From assembly GCA_018303625.1 (NCBI GenBank), contig JAGVXV010000013.1:1-52922 (forward strand): a stretch of DNA of 52,922 nucleotides. Reading direction: 5' to 3'. Position numbers and translations under genes: made by a program. The stretch is from Candidatus Woesearchaeota archaeon. GTDB taxonomy: Archaea; Nanobdellota; Nanobdellia; Woesearchaeales; GW2011-AR4. Of the stretch, positions 9,268 through 18,790 are shown in pieces; within the stretch, counting starts at the first letter, position 1, and each line of letters starts with the position of its first letter. Under the pieces are notes generated by a model that had not been told where the DNA came from, made no database searches, and saw only the letters and a list, made by a program, of their open reading frames with translations.

Positions 9268-12200
9268 TAAGTTTATATCAATCTCAATATTATTTTTATT
9301 AGCTTTGCCTCTTGCAGATGCAATGATTTATTTCAATTATCGTAATTTTTCATCCTCCAAGTCAGTAGAGGGAAAAGGATTTGCCTTGAGCATAGATTGG
9401 GGGAATACGACTAACTTGCCTCGTTTTGGAAGAAATTATACTCAGATAGGCTATTATTATATTGGAAAATATGATAATGAGCCTACTCTCCCTGCTATAT
9501 TTACTGATACATGCACCATAGTAGACCCTTCAAATCTTCAGGGGGCAGAATTGAAAACTAGTAATAACTTTGGGTGTAACTTTAATCCTTCTTACAACAT
9601 CAACTACACTATACAATATTTCGTTAATCATGACAGTGTAGAAGCATTTACACTATATCAAGCAGTTGACGAAGCGGCTGACACTGAAATGAAAATTAGT
9701 TTTGCACCTTCTGCTCATTCTTCATTAATAGCAGTAAGGGATGCGGGTGACATAAGTTGGACTTCAATAGATATGAGAAAAAACAATGGAGGCGGTGCTT
9801 TTACAGATTATGTTTTTATAGAAGCAGATACTGGCTCTGGTGTAAGTTACCTTAACAACTTCTCAAAGACAATAACTTTTCAGCACGATACTGCTGATAG
9901 TGTAACTGCCTACACAGACTATTCAAGATGGCAACAAGACGGAGTAGGCGCTAATACGAAATGGGATATAGTAAGGGCGTGGAACAGCACAAATCCAGCT
10001 TACAATCTATCAGCAAACTATACGCAGTTCGCAAAACAAACTATTTCAACTGCAATAAGCAACTGGGAGTTTTGGGTTTATAGCAATGTTTCGGAAAAAG
10101 AATTAGATTTGCAATATGCTGTTAGCTGCGATAATGGAACAACTTGGGCATTTAGTTCAGAAACAAATGGAGGAAATAACAAAACAAATGTTGCTTGTGC
10201 AAATAGCCAAAGTTCAAATGAAATAACTTACAGAGTTTATACAATAAACTCATCAACTTCTTGGTATGCGGTGATGGGAACAGAGTTCGTTCAGTTTGAC
10301 ACAACACCTCCGGAAATAAAATTTTATTGGGCTACGTCGGATGCTGATCCTAGCTGCACTAGGTGGAATACGGATAAACAAAATCCCTGCAACACCACAG
10401 ATAAGACCCCTACTGTTAAAATAAATTTAAGTGAAATCTCTTTTTGCGCCATAAGCACTTTGGATTTAAACTATACAGAAATGATTGCTAATGATGCTTT
10501 GACGAATTGCACAGGTGCGCCAAATGCTTTAGGGAAAAATTTAACCTGCACTTTGCCAGACACAAAGGAATTCACTTCTCAGCCTGGCTTGTTTAATATT
10601 TCAATTGGCTGCAAAGATGAAGCTGGAAATGAAAACAAAAGCTCTACTAGCGGAAGGCTTTTATTGAATATAACAGATGCATTACCTCCAATTGTTACTT
10701 TGGAAAATCCTGATAACAATGCTGTCCTTTTTTTCAAAAACAGGCCATTTAATTTCACGTTTACAGCTACTGATGATTTTGGGCTGCCGAATATCACTTG
10801 CAATTTATATTTTAACAATACCTTAAATGACACTAAAATTGTAGCAAATGGAACTTCAACTAATTTTACACCAATAAACCTAAGCAGGGATACATGGCAA
10901 TGGAATGTTTCATGCACAGATAATTCCAGCAATACGGGATTTAGCGCAAGAATAGTTACTATCAACAACACAAAGCCAACAGCTCCTACATTGCAGACAC
11001 CAGCAAATAATTCAGGGTTTGGGAATCTCCCTTCCAACCTGCCTGAATTTACTTGGGCAAATTCTGCTGATGATGATGCTGATGCAATAACTTATACAAT
11101 AGAAGTCAATAACCAAAGCAATTTTGCGGGAACTGCTGCATACTTTAACAACTCTATATCAGAAGACTCTGACGGCATTACTGGCGTTAATGTTACATTG
11201 CCAGCAACTGACGAAGATGCCTATTTCTGGCGCGTAAGGGCAAATGACGGCTTTGAAAACAGTAGCTTTTCGCAAACTTTCCAGTTTGCTTATGCAAATT
11301 GGACCATTACATTTAATTTGACAAGTAGTGATACTGGACAAGCAATAGATACTATTGGAGGAGGATCGACACCGAGCTTTGATATTTCTTGTATAAATGG
11401 TTATACTCAGTTAAATGCTGAACAAGAACAAAATACAAATACTTTTCATACAGCGACAAATACATTTGCTCATGGTGATTATAACTGTACTTTTTCCGAA
11501 ATAATAGATGTCGATCTTAAAAACTATAGAGATGTAACCACAACTATAATAGCAGATAATGATAAAACTATACAAATTAATGTATCAAGAATTGGAGGTT
11601 TGACGGAAGAAGAGCATAATTGGCTACAATTCTTATATACTTGTTTCAATACGGGGGAGTGTATAGATTTGTTAAGAACTATTAACCAAACAACAAAAGA
11701 TATATGGAAAAGAGTAACAGGGACAGATACTTCTGTGGTAATATTTGAAAATATTACAAGCAATACTTTAAGTAGCACATCAAACATAAGTATAGATTAC
11801 ACTATAGATATCCCGATAAAAGAAGGCTATGCAGTTGGAGAATTATTGCCTTTGAGAATGTTCTTCTGGATTACTGATGTAAATAAGACGACTTGCTTTA
11901 ATCAGGATAAATCAACAGATACGAACAGAGCAGAAGCACCTTACTGCTTGCCATTAGTTGCAGAAACACTGGGTCCAAATGGTGGAGAAGTTAACTTTAC
12001 AGTAGATTTAAGGCCTAATATTCCAAATGGAGATTATAATATAACAAGGTCTATAGAAATAGACCCTATTGTTAATAATGAAGTAACATGGATTAACTAT
12101 GGGCAGGAAAGTATTGGACAAATAAAAGTTTTAGAACCAGGAAATGCCGATTTATTTTTATTAAAAACTGGTGAGAGTATTCCAATAAGAACAGCACAAA

Positions 12201-12331
12201 CAACAACAGGAATTACGGGGGCTGCTACTGCAACAGAATTAACAACTTCGGTAATGGGTGTTGTGATAATCTTATCTGTCATAATATTAGGATTATCAGG
12301 TTATATAGTCCATATAAATAAAAAGAAATAA
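9260..12331 (+). CDS. Large secreted surface protein with Ig-like repeats and C-terminal TM anchor
   Basis: Signal peptide, repeated TFTATDDFGLPNITCNLYFNNT / FRVRANDGF segments, high Asn/Thr content, C-terminal TM. Confidence 0.8.
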   Translation: MLNKFISISILFLLALPLADAMIYFNYRNFSSSKSVEGKGFALSIDWGNTTNLPRFGRNYTQIGYYYIGKYDNEPTLPAIFTDTCTIVDPSNLQGAELKTSNNFGCNFNPSYNINYTIQYFVNHDSVEAFTLYQAVDEAADTEMKISFAPSAHSSLIAVRDAGDISWTSIDMRKNNGGGAFTDYVFIEADTGSGVSYLNNFSKTITFQHDTADSVTAYTDYSRWQQDGVGANTKWDIVRAWNSTNPAYNLSANYTQFAKQTISTAISNWEFWVYSNVSEKELDLQYAVSCDNGTTWAFSSETNGGNNKTNVACANSQSSNEITYRVYTINSSTSWYAVMGTEFVQFDTTPPEIKFYWATSDADPSCTRWNTDKQNPCNTTDKTPTVKINLSEISFCAISTLDLNYTEMIANDALTNCTGAPNALGKNLTCTLPDTKEFTSQPGLFNISIGCKDEAGNENKSSTSGRLLLNITDALPPIVTLENPDNNAVLFFKNRPFNFTFTATDDFGLPNITCNLYFNNTLNDTKIVANGTSTNFTPINLSRDTWQWNVSCTDNSSNTGFSARIVTINNTKPTAPTLQTPANNSGFGNLPSNLPEFTWANSADDDADAITYTIEVNNQSNFAGTAAYFNNSISEDSDGITGVNVTLPATDEDAYFWRVRANDGFENSSFSQTFQFAYANWTITFNLTSSDTGQAIDTIGGGSTPSFDISCINGYTQLNAEQEQNTNTFHTATNTFAHGDYNCTFSEIIDVDLKNYRDVTTTIIADNDKTIQINVSRIGGLTEEEHNWLQFLYTCFNTGECIDLLRTINQTTKDIWKRVTGTDTSVVIFENITSNTLSSTSNISIDYTIDIPIKEGYAVGELLPLRMFFWITDVNKTTCFNQDKSTDTNRAEAPYCLPLVAETLGPNGGEVNFTVDLRPNIPNGDYNITRSIEIDPIVNNEVTWINYGQESIGQIKVLEPGNADLFLLKTGESIPIRTAQTTTGITGAATATELTTSVMGVVIILSVIILGLSGYIVHINKKK

Positions 12332-12395
12332 TTTCAAATTAACTTATCTATATTTTTCTAGATATAATTGTAAAAACAGAAAACTTTATATATTT

Positions 12396-12426
12396 TAATA
12401 CTAACTTTATACAGATATTAGTATTA
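12396..12426. repeat. 9-bp inverted repeat TAATACTAA...TTAGTATTA abutting the start codon of the 1519-aa surface protein
   Basis: 12396-12404 and 12418-12426 are perfect reverse complements; ATG at 12428. Confidence 0.6.
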
Positions 12427-12427
12427 A

Positions 12428-15400
12428 ATGGTACTTAAAAGAGGTTTCATTTTTGCATTGGCGTTTTTGCTAGGTATCATTCTTTTTCTTGATATAGTAA
12501 GTGCTAACCTAGCGGAAAATGCTTCTTGGTTAGATGAGAATTTGACTAACTCCAACTATGGTACCCATTCTACTATTCTTGTCGGAGATATAGACAATGA
12601 TGGAGATAAGGATTTTATACTAAGTGGGTGCACTGATAGTAATTGTCAGAATCCTGAGTTAACTAATGTCTATCTAAATAACAGAACTTCATTGATAATA
12701 AATACAACCTGGTCACAAAATCTGACTGCTATGGGTTCTGGTGGAGGTTACTTGGCAGATATAGACAATGATGGAGATTTGGATTTGTTATTTACAGGTT
12801 CAGCTATAGACTTCATCATTTATGTAAACAATGGAGAAACTTTTACACAAAATTCTACATGGGAGGCTAATGTAGTAAGTAATGGTGGCGGATCATCTGA
12901 TATGGTTTTAGGAGATATAGACAATGATGGAGATTTGGATTTAGTAATGGATGGCAGTACTAATACCCAAACTGTTTTTTTAAACAATGGTTCTGTATTT
13001 GTAAACAATGCCACTTGGGGCAGTGCAATTGGATCGGCATCCTTTAATAGAAATCATATGTTTGATTATGACAATGATGGAGATTTGGATTTTATTCTTT
13101 CTGGTTTTAGTGGGGGTGCTAGTTACTTTAACAACGGCACTAATTTTACTGAGGATCCTGATGGACCAATTGGAGGCGGCGAAAGAATTTCAAATACTAT
13201 GGGAGATATAGACAATGATGGGGATATTGATTACCTCCAGATTAGGGAAGATAATAGTTGTGGCAGGGACGTAAAGGTAAATAAAGGTGGAATTTTTAAC
13301 AGCAATTCTACTTGGGAAAATTTTGCTGGAGGATTATTTGGTTCCATGGCATTAGGCGATTTTACCAATAATGGTTATTTAGGTCTAGTAGTTGCCCGTA
13401 GTTGTGGTGCCGATGCGTCAAACAAAGTATTTGTTAATAATGGAACTACGTTTAATGATAATCAGACTTTACAAGGTGCTCTGAGATTGGCGCAAGTATG
13501 GGTAGATATCAATGACGACGGAAAATTGGATTTGTTTAGTACATCTATAATCTATCTGAACAACCTCACAACCACAAACACCCCACCATCACCGCCCACA
13601 ACTTTAAGCACAATATTTGACAGAAATACAGATTTAATTAACTTTTCTTGGGATGCCGGTTCTGATACAGAAACGCCGGCAACAGGGCTTTACTATAATC
13701 TAAGAGTTGGAACTACTTCTGGAGGGAATGAGATTGTTACAGGTGTTTATGGAAGTGCTTCATCCCACGATAGTGGGGGTAGTAGGGTTACTGGTTTCTT
13801 CGGCAACATGATGCAGAGGAAAGCAATAAAACTAAAGAACAATAGGTTTGAGGAAGGAACGACATATTACTGGTCTGTTCAAACCATAGATACTGGATTA
13901 GCTAATGGCTCATGGTCAGGGGAATACCTTTTTAATACAACTGCTGACTGGACAGAGCCAAGCATAACATTAAACAATCCAATTGATTTGTTTAATACAA
14001 GCAATTTTATTGTATCATTTAATGCAACTGTCTATGACATAATAAATCTAAGCAATGTCTCATTGTATGGCAATTGGAGTGGGGCATTCTCCCTAAATTC
14101 AACTAATGCTTCAGGCTTCAATAACACAGACTATCTGTTCAATGTAAACTTCACAAGTAATGGTGACGGAACATATAAATGGCTCATTAATGCATGCGAT
14201 AATTTAAGCAACTGCGTTAATACAAGCGCAAGAACCTTTACTATTGATACAACTGCCCCTGTTGTCAGCCTAAACAGCCCTGCAAATGATTCCTGGACAA
14301 ACAATGCTGCTGTTGATTTCCAGTTTACAGCAACAGACTCATTAATACAGGCATGCACCTTATATGGCGATTTTAACGGGGCATTTCAGGCAAATATAAG
14401 CAACACTTCCATGGTTTCCAATATAGAAACAACCCTTAATTTAAACTTAAATAACGGCACTTTTTTATGGAATATTTACTGCAACGACACTGTAGGCAAT
14501 GCAGCTTTTAATGGAACGAACTTCACAGTAAACATAGATACAGAAAAGCCTGCGATAAACCTAAACGCTCCTGTAAATAATTTTAATACTAGTATTACAA
14601 ATATATTATTCAACTGGACTGTTATAGACAATTTAGACGGCAATCTGCCCTGCAACATAACAATAAACAACACAATAAACATTAGCAATATTGCCTCTGT
14701 AAATGGAACGCATACAAATAAAACAATAAACAACTTCAATGACGGCTTTTATTTCTGGAATGTTTCATGCAACGATAATGCAACTAATGTCAATTTCTCA
14801 GTAACAAGGAACTTTACTGTAGACACTATCTTTCCGAATATAACTTTAGACTACCCATTAAGCAATTCATGGTTAAATACACAGAATACAATCTTTAACT
14901 TTACTTTAATTGAAATAAACCCAAAAAAATGCCTTTTATTTGCAAACTTCTCAGGCAGCTTTGTAGAAAACCAGAGCATAAATCCACAAAGCGGAAAAAA
15001 CAACTTTTCCCAAAAAACAATAGCAGATGGAAACTATATCTGGGGCGTTTTCTGCAACGACACAGTTAACCATGAAAATTACAGCATAAATTTTACCTTA
15101 AACATTGACACAATTTTCCCGGCTGTAAGGCTGGACCATCCAAAAAACAATTCCAATTTTTCCTCAAATCCGATACAGTTTAATTTTACAGCCACAGAGT
15201 CGAATTTGGAAGCTTGCAGCCTTTATTTGAATTCAAGCGGATGGCATAAGAATACAACAAAAACCGATGCGATATCTGGAAGTGTCTTCAACATAGCAAA
15301 CCTGACTTTGGCGGATGGAAATTATCTATATGATGCTGTATGCAATGACTCTGCAGGCAATGAAGCATTTAACAATTCAAATTTCACTTTCAGCGTGGAT

Positions 15401-16987
15401 ACAGCAGCGCCTGTTGTAACCCTTTTATCACCACTAAACAGCTCAACCATTGCAACTTCTGATGTTGTTGCAAGGGCTTCTTTTTCCGATCAAAATATTG
15501 TAAACTGCCAGGCAAGGATTGACTCGGGCGCATTCCAGGAAATGTCAGGAGACGGCATAACAGCAGGAACTGCCTCATTTATATTCACAAGCCAGAGCGA
15601 TGCCCAGCATACAGTAAGGATTAACTGCACTGATACTTCTTTTGCAAAGTTTTCCAATATGGCTAATACAACCTTTACTGTAGACACTACAATAACGGAC
15701 ACTTCAAAGCCGAACCTTACAATAAATTTTCCCTCAAATAATTCTATCCTAACAGCTTCTCCGGTAAATTTTGAACTGAATTATTCAGATGAAAATAATG
15801 TCAACTGCAAATTAATCAACGGGACTGCTGTTTTTGACTTTGACAATGACAATGCCACATCAGGAACTGCAAACTTAACTTTGGCTTTGCACGACAAGAA
15901 CCACACAATAAGCGCGAATTGCACTGATGCATCCTCAAACCAAAACAATATAACTTTAAGTATTTGGAGCTTCTATTTGGACAAAACATACCCAGTTGTA
16001 ACTTTAAGGAGCCCGGCAAACAACACAAGGCAGACATCAAGCTCGACAGTAACATTTTCCTATAATGTTACGGATTTGGGAATTAAGAACTGCTCTTTGG
16101 TTATTGATGGCAATATTAATTTAACTGGCACTTCTATCAGCACAGGCACACCGCAAACATTCAGCAAAACCTTAGGCAATGCAAATTACAACTGGAGTGT
16201 TGAATGCGCTGACAATGCTGGCCTCACAAACAGCAGCTCAATATTTAACTTGACCGTAAGCTTTACAGAGTCTGGAAGCAGCGGAAGCTCCAGCAGCTCT
16301 GGCGGTGGAGGCGGTGGTGGTGGCGGAGGCGGAGCGGCTGCAACAGCAGCGGAAGGGACAACAAAAACCCAGGTATGGAGCGCATTGCCGGAAGGAACAA
16401 CCACAATGAAAGTCAACAAAGAGGAGATTGCTGTTCAGGAAATAGAGATTAATGTGAAAAGCCCTGCCAGCAATGTGGAAGTCAGCGTTTCAAAGCTCGA
16501 CAGCAAGCCTGCATCTATACCTCAAGAAGTAAAAGGCAAAGTTTATCAGTACATAGAAATAAAAAAGAAAAACCTCAAAGATGAGGATATAAACAATGCG
16601 GATATTAATTTCAAAGTTGAAAAGAGTTGGCTAATCAATAATAATGCCGATGAAAATGAGGTTATTTTGAACCGCTACACAGCATTTTGGGAAGAGCTGG
16701 AAACTTCAAAATTAAATTCCGATGCAACATACATATATTACAAAGCTGTAACACCATCTTTTTCGTATTTTGCAATTTTAGTTAAAGAAAAAGTAATTCC
16801 AGAAGAGATTATTGAAAATATAACAACAACTAATGTTACGGAAGCATTAACAGAAATAAATGAAACTGAGAAAATTGAGGAAGAACCTCAAAAAAAGGGC
16901 TATAATTTTGCTATGATAATAACAGCTTTTATTATAATTTTGATTGTTTTAATAAGTTATCTAAAATATTGGAGGAAGAAAAAATGA
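12428..16987 (+). CDS. Giant surface protein: N-terminal FG-GAP/VCBS-like Ca-binding repeats, multiple Ig-like domains, poly-Gly linker, PGF-pre-PGF domain, TM anchor
   Basis: Repeated GDIDNDGDLD motifs; repeated VDTxxPxVxLxxPxNxS Ig units; GSSGSSSSSGGGGGGGGGGG; TKTQVWSALPEGTTTMKVNKEEIAVQEIEINV...FSYFAIL; C-terminal TM and RKKK. Confidence 0.88.
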   Translation: MVLKRGFIFALAFLLGIILFLDIVSANLAENASWLDENLTNSNYGTHSTILVGDIDNDGDKDFILSGCTDSNCQNPELTNVYLNNRTSLIINTTWSQNLTAMGSGGGYLADIDNDGDLDLLFTGSAIDFIIYVNNGETFTQNSTWEANVVSNGGGSSDMVLGDIDNDGDLDLVMDGSTNTQTVFLNNGSVFVNNATWGSAIGSASFNRNHMFDYDNDGDLDFILSGFSGGASYFNNGTNFTEDPDGPIGGGERISNTMGDIDNDGDIDYLQIREDNSCGRDVKVNKGGIFNSNSTWENFAGGLFGSMALGDFTNNGYLGLVVARSCGADASNKVFVNNGTTFNDNQTLQGALRLAQVWVDINDDGKLDLFSTSIIYLNNLTTTNTPPSPPTTLSTIFDRNTDLINFSWDAGSDTETPATGLYYNLRVGTTSGGNEIVTGVYGSASSHDSGGSRVTGFFGNMMQRKAIKLKNNRFEEGTTYYWSVQTIDTGLANGSWSGEYLFNTTADWTEPSITLNNPIDLFNTSNFIVSFNATVYDIINLSNVSLYGNWSGAFSLNSTNASGFNNTDYLFNVNFTSNGDGTYKWLINACDNLSNCVNTSARTFTIDTTAPVVSLNSPANDSWTNNAAVDFQFTATDSLIQACTLYGDFNGAFQANISNTSMVSNIETTLNLNLNNGTFLWNIYCNDTVGNAAFNGTNFTVNIDTEKPAINLNAPVNNFNTSITNILFNWTVIDNLDGNLPCNITINNTINISNIASVNGTHTNKTINNFNDGFYFWNVSCNDNATNVNFSVTRNFTVDTIFPNITLDYPLSNSWLNTQNTIFNFTLIEINPKKCLLFANFSGSFVENQSINPQSGKNNFSQKTIADGNYIWGVFCNDTVNHENYSINFTLNIDTIFPAVRLDHPKNNSNFSSNPIQFNFTATESNLEACSLYLNSSGWHKNTTKTDAISGSVFNIANLTLADGNYLYDAVCNDSAGNEAFNNSNFTFSVDTAAPVVTLLSPLNSSTIATSDVVARASFSDQNIVNCQARIDSGAFQEMSGDGITAGTASFIFTSQSDAQHTVRINCTDTSFAKFSNMANTTFTVDTTITDTSKPNLTINFPSNNSILTASPVNFELNYSDENNVNCKLINGTAVFDFDNDNATSGTANLTLALHDKNHTISANCTDASSNQNNITLSIWSFYLDKTYPVVTLRSPANNTRQTSSSTVTFSYNVTDLGIKNCSLVIDGNINLTGTSISTGTPQTFSKTLGNANYNWSVECADNAGLTNSSSIFNLTVSFTESGSSGSSSSSGGGGGGGGGGGAAATAAEGTTKTQVWSALPEGTTTMKVNKEEIAVQEIEINVKSPASNVEVSVSKLDSKPASIPQEVKGKVYQYIEIKKKNLKDEDINNADINFKVEKSWLINNNADENEVILNRYTAFWEELETSKLNSDATYIYYKAVTPSFSYFAILVKEKVIPEEIIENITTTNVTEALTEINETEKIEEEPQKKGYNFAMIITAFIIILIVLISYLKYWRKKK

Positions 16988-17160
16988 AATGGGCAATGAA
17001 AGTCCAAAAAATAGGCAGAATCCAGATTCCTTCTACATATCTGCACGCTTACGATATAAAAGAAGGAGATATTGTACTTATAGAAGAGGAAGGGGAGAAA
17101 AAATTGCTTTTATCTTTTGGTGTAGGTAAAAAAGATAGGTTAAAAAAGAAAAAGCTTTAA
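16984..17160 (+). CDS. AbrB/SpoVT-like swapped-hairpin DNA-binding protein
   Basis: MKVQKIGRIQIPSTYLHAYDIKEGDIVLIEEE; ATGA overlap with the surface-protein gene. Confidence 0.7.
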   Translation: MKWAMKVQKIGRIQIPSTYLHAYDIKEGDIVLIEEEGEKKLLLSFGVGKKDRLKKKKL

Positions 17161-17165
17161 GTGAA

Positions 17166-17333
17166 TTATTTCTTTTTCATTTCCAAAAGTTCGTCATAGT
17201 ACCTTCTTACCGCATACCTTATAAGCGCTGTCCTGTTTTTAAAATCCGGGTTTTCTTTCAGTATCCTGTCCATTAAGTCGACAAATTCCTTAGGCAGGCT
17301 GATTCCTATGCTGTACGGGTACTTTTTTTTCAT
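17166..17333 (-). CDS. Small ribbon-helix-helix (CopG/Arc-like) protein, 55 aa
   Basis: MKKKYPYSIGISLPKEFVDLMDRILKENPDFKNRTALIRYAVRRYYDELLEMKKK; RHH pattern; below ORF-track length cutoff. Confidence 0.75.
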   Translation of the reverse strand: MKKKYPYSIGISLPKEFVDLMDRILKENPDFKNRTALIRYAVRRYYDELLEMKKK

Positions 17334-17390
17334 TTTGCATTTATCCTCTTTACGTTTTATTCAATAGCCATAAACATTGAATTAATTTTA

Positions 17391-17690
17391 TCATTTCCTG
17401 CAGCATTCCTTCATCTCGTCCAGATCGCAAAATGTCTCGAAGAAGGTTTTGATGTGCGCATCAAGCTCTTTTCCGCCCTTTTTAGTGAGCGAGTATCTTT
17501 TATTGGAATCAATCTGAACCAGTCCCTTGTCTTTCAAATATTTCAAAACAGGGTATATTGTTCCGGGGCTTGGCTTGCTGCCTTTTCTTTTTTTCAGTTC
17601 CAGGGCTATTTCCGCGCCTGACATTTTTTCCCTGCTTACAAGCCATAATACAAGGAAGGACAAAAACCCTTTCATCTCGCATGCTGCCAT
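17391..17690 (-). CDS. PadR-family regulator with C-terminal Cys-Cys
   Basis: MKGFLSFLVLWLVSREKMSGAEIALELKKRKGSKPSPGTIYPVLKYLKDKGLVQIDSNKRYSLTKKGGKEL...CDLDEMKECCRK; start chosen inside ORF 17391..18017. Confidence 0.85.
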   Translation of the reverse strand: MAACEMKGFLSFLVLWLVSREKMSGAEIALELKKRKGSKPSPGTIYPVLKYLKDKGLVQIDSNKRYSLTKKGGKELDAHIKTFFETFCDLDEMKECCRK

Positions 17691-17773
17691 AAGGCAGTGT
17701 ATTGAGAAGCATATATAAAAATGTTTGTCTATTCCGATGCGCATATCGCAAAACCGATAAATATATAAATAAG

Positions 17774-17803
17774 TATCGTATTTCCAATATCGGATATACG
17801 ATA
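17774..17803. promoter_or_regulatory. Operator-like inverted repeat TATCGTAT-n14-ATACGATA upstream of the second PadR gene
   Basis: 17774-17781 and 17796-17803 are reverse complements; TATCG/CGATA words also occur in the first PadR array. Confidence 0.5.
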
Positions 17804-17875
17804 TATGCTGAGGGCCGCCTGGGTTTGAACCCTCTTTCCCGGCTGCTTCTTCAGTAAAGTTCGGAGGTGAAAAAA

Positions 17876-18037
17876 ATGATGTGCGAAACAGTTGGATGCT
17901 GCGAGGACAAGCATGCCGGAAGGCAGTTCCTAACAAATGAAGAAAGGATAGGAATGCTTGAGGAATATAAGCAATGGCTTGAGAATGAGAGCAAAGGCGT
18001 TCAGGAAGCCATAGCAAAGCTGAAAAAGGCTGCTTAA
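17876..18037 (+). CDS. Small Cys-rich PadR-associated protein, 53 aa
   Basis: MMCETVGCCEDKHAGRQFLTNEERIGMLEEYKQWLENESKGVQEAIAKLKKAA; SD TCGGAGGTGA upstream. Confidence 0.75.
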   Translation: MMCETVGCCEDKHAGRQFLTNEERIGMLEEYKQWLENESKGVQEAIAKLKKAA

Positions 18038-18058
18038 TAAAGCTAGGGAGGTGAGAAA

Positions 18059-18085
18059 ATGAAAGGCGGAGAAGGCTGCTGCTAA
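18059..18085 (+). CDS. Micro-ORF encoding MKGGEGCC (8 aa)
   Basis: Strong SD AGGGAGGTGA 6-7 nt upstream of ATG; followed by a T-rich tract (TTTTTTATTCTCTTTTCTTTTATTTTTTTG). Confidence 0.5.
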   Translation: MKGGEGCC

Positions 18086-18146
18086 AACAGGAAGTTTTTT
18101 ATTCTCTTTTCTTTTATTTTTTTGTTAAGGATTGAAGGTGAAATTT

Positions 18147-18755
18147 ATGGAATTTAAGCAAATTGTGATGGAGAGGTATGCTACAAAAATGTTTGACGGG
18201 AGAAAGATAGCTGCATCTAAAGTTGACGAGCTGCTGGAGATTATAAGGCATGCTCCGTCATCTTTCAATATACAGCCATGGAAAATAATGGTAATTAGCG
18301 ATAAGTCAGTTAAAGAAAAGCTTGCTCCTGCTTCATGGAACCAGCCTCAGATTACAAGCTGCTCTCATTTGCTCGTTTTCTGCGCAAACAGGGATATTGC
18401 AGGCAACATAGAGCTGCTTGAAAAAGAGATGATCAGAAATGGGGCAGATAAAGAAGGGATAAAAGGCTATATCCAGATGATGTGGAATTTTGAAAAAAGC
18501 CTGGCAGAGGAGCAAAAGATTTCCTGGGCCCAAAGGCAGACATATCTTGCACTAGCCAATGCCGTGAATGGCGCGAAATCCCTTGGATTTGACTCATGCC
18601 CCATGGAAGGCTTTGACCCAAAAGCATATTCGGAAATTCTCAAGCTTCCAAGCAACCTTGTTCCTACTGCCTTATGCCCTATTGGCTATGCTGCTGACAA
18701 GCCAAATTCAAAGCTTAGATTTTCGAAGGAAGAGGTAATACTGGTTCAAAGCTAA
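18147..18755 (+). CDS. Nitroreductase family protein
   Basis: MERYATKMFDGRKIAASKVDELLEIIRHAPSSFNIQPWKIMVI; GFDSCPMEGFDP; start at MEFKQ after SD GGTGA. Confidence 0.9.
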   Translation: MEFKQIVMERYATKMFDGRKIAASKVDELLEIIRHAPSSFNIQPWKIMVISDKSVKEKLAPASWNQPQITSCSHLLVFCANRDIAGNIELLEKEMIRNGADKEGIKGYIQMMWNFEKSLAEEQKISWAQRQTYLALANAVNGAKSLGFDSCPMEGFDPKAYSEILKLPSNLVPTALCPIGYAADKPNSKLRFSKEEVILVQS

Positions 18756-18790
18756 AAAAGAAATATTATATGCATTAAAAAAGCCTTGAT

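Noticed and set aside
12585-13230. CRISPR-like regular repeats
   Set aside because: Repeats are in frame, encode GDIDNDGDLD, have variable spacing and coding spacers; they are FG-GAP protein repeats.
16186-16419. Pro-rich minus-strand ORF (PPPPPPPPPPP)
   Set aside because: Antisense of the poly-Gly linker in the 1519-aa protein.
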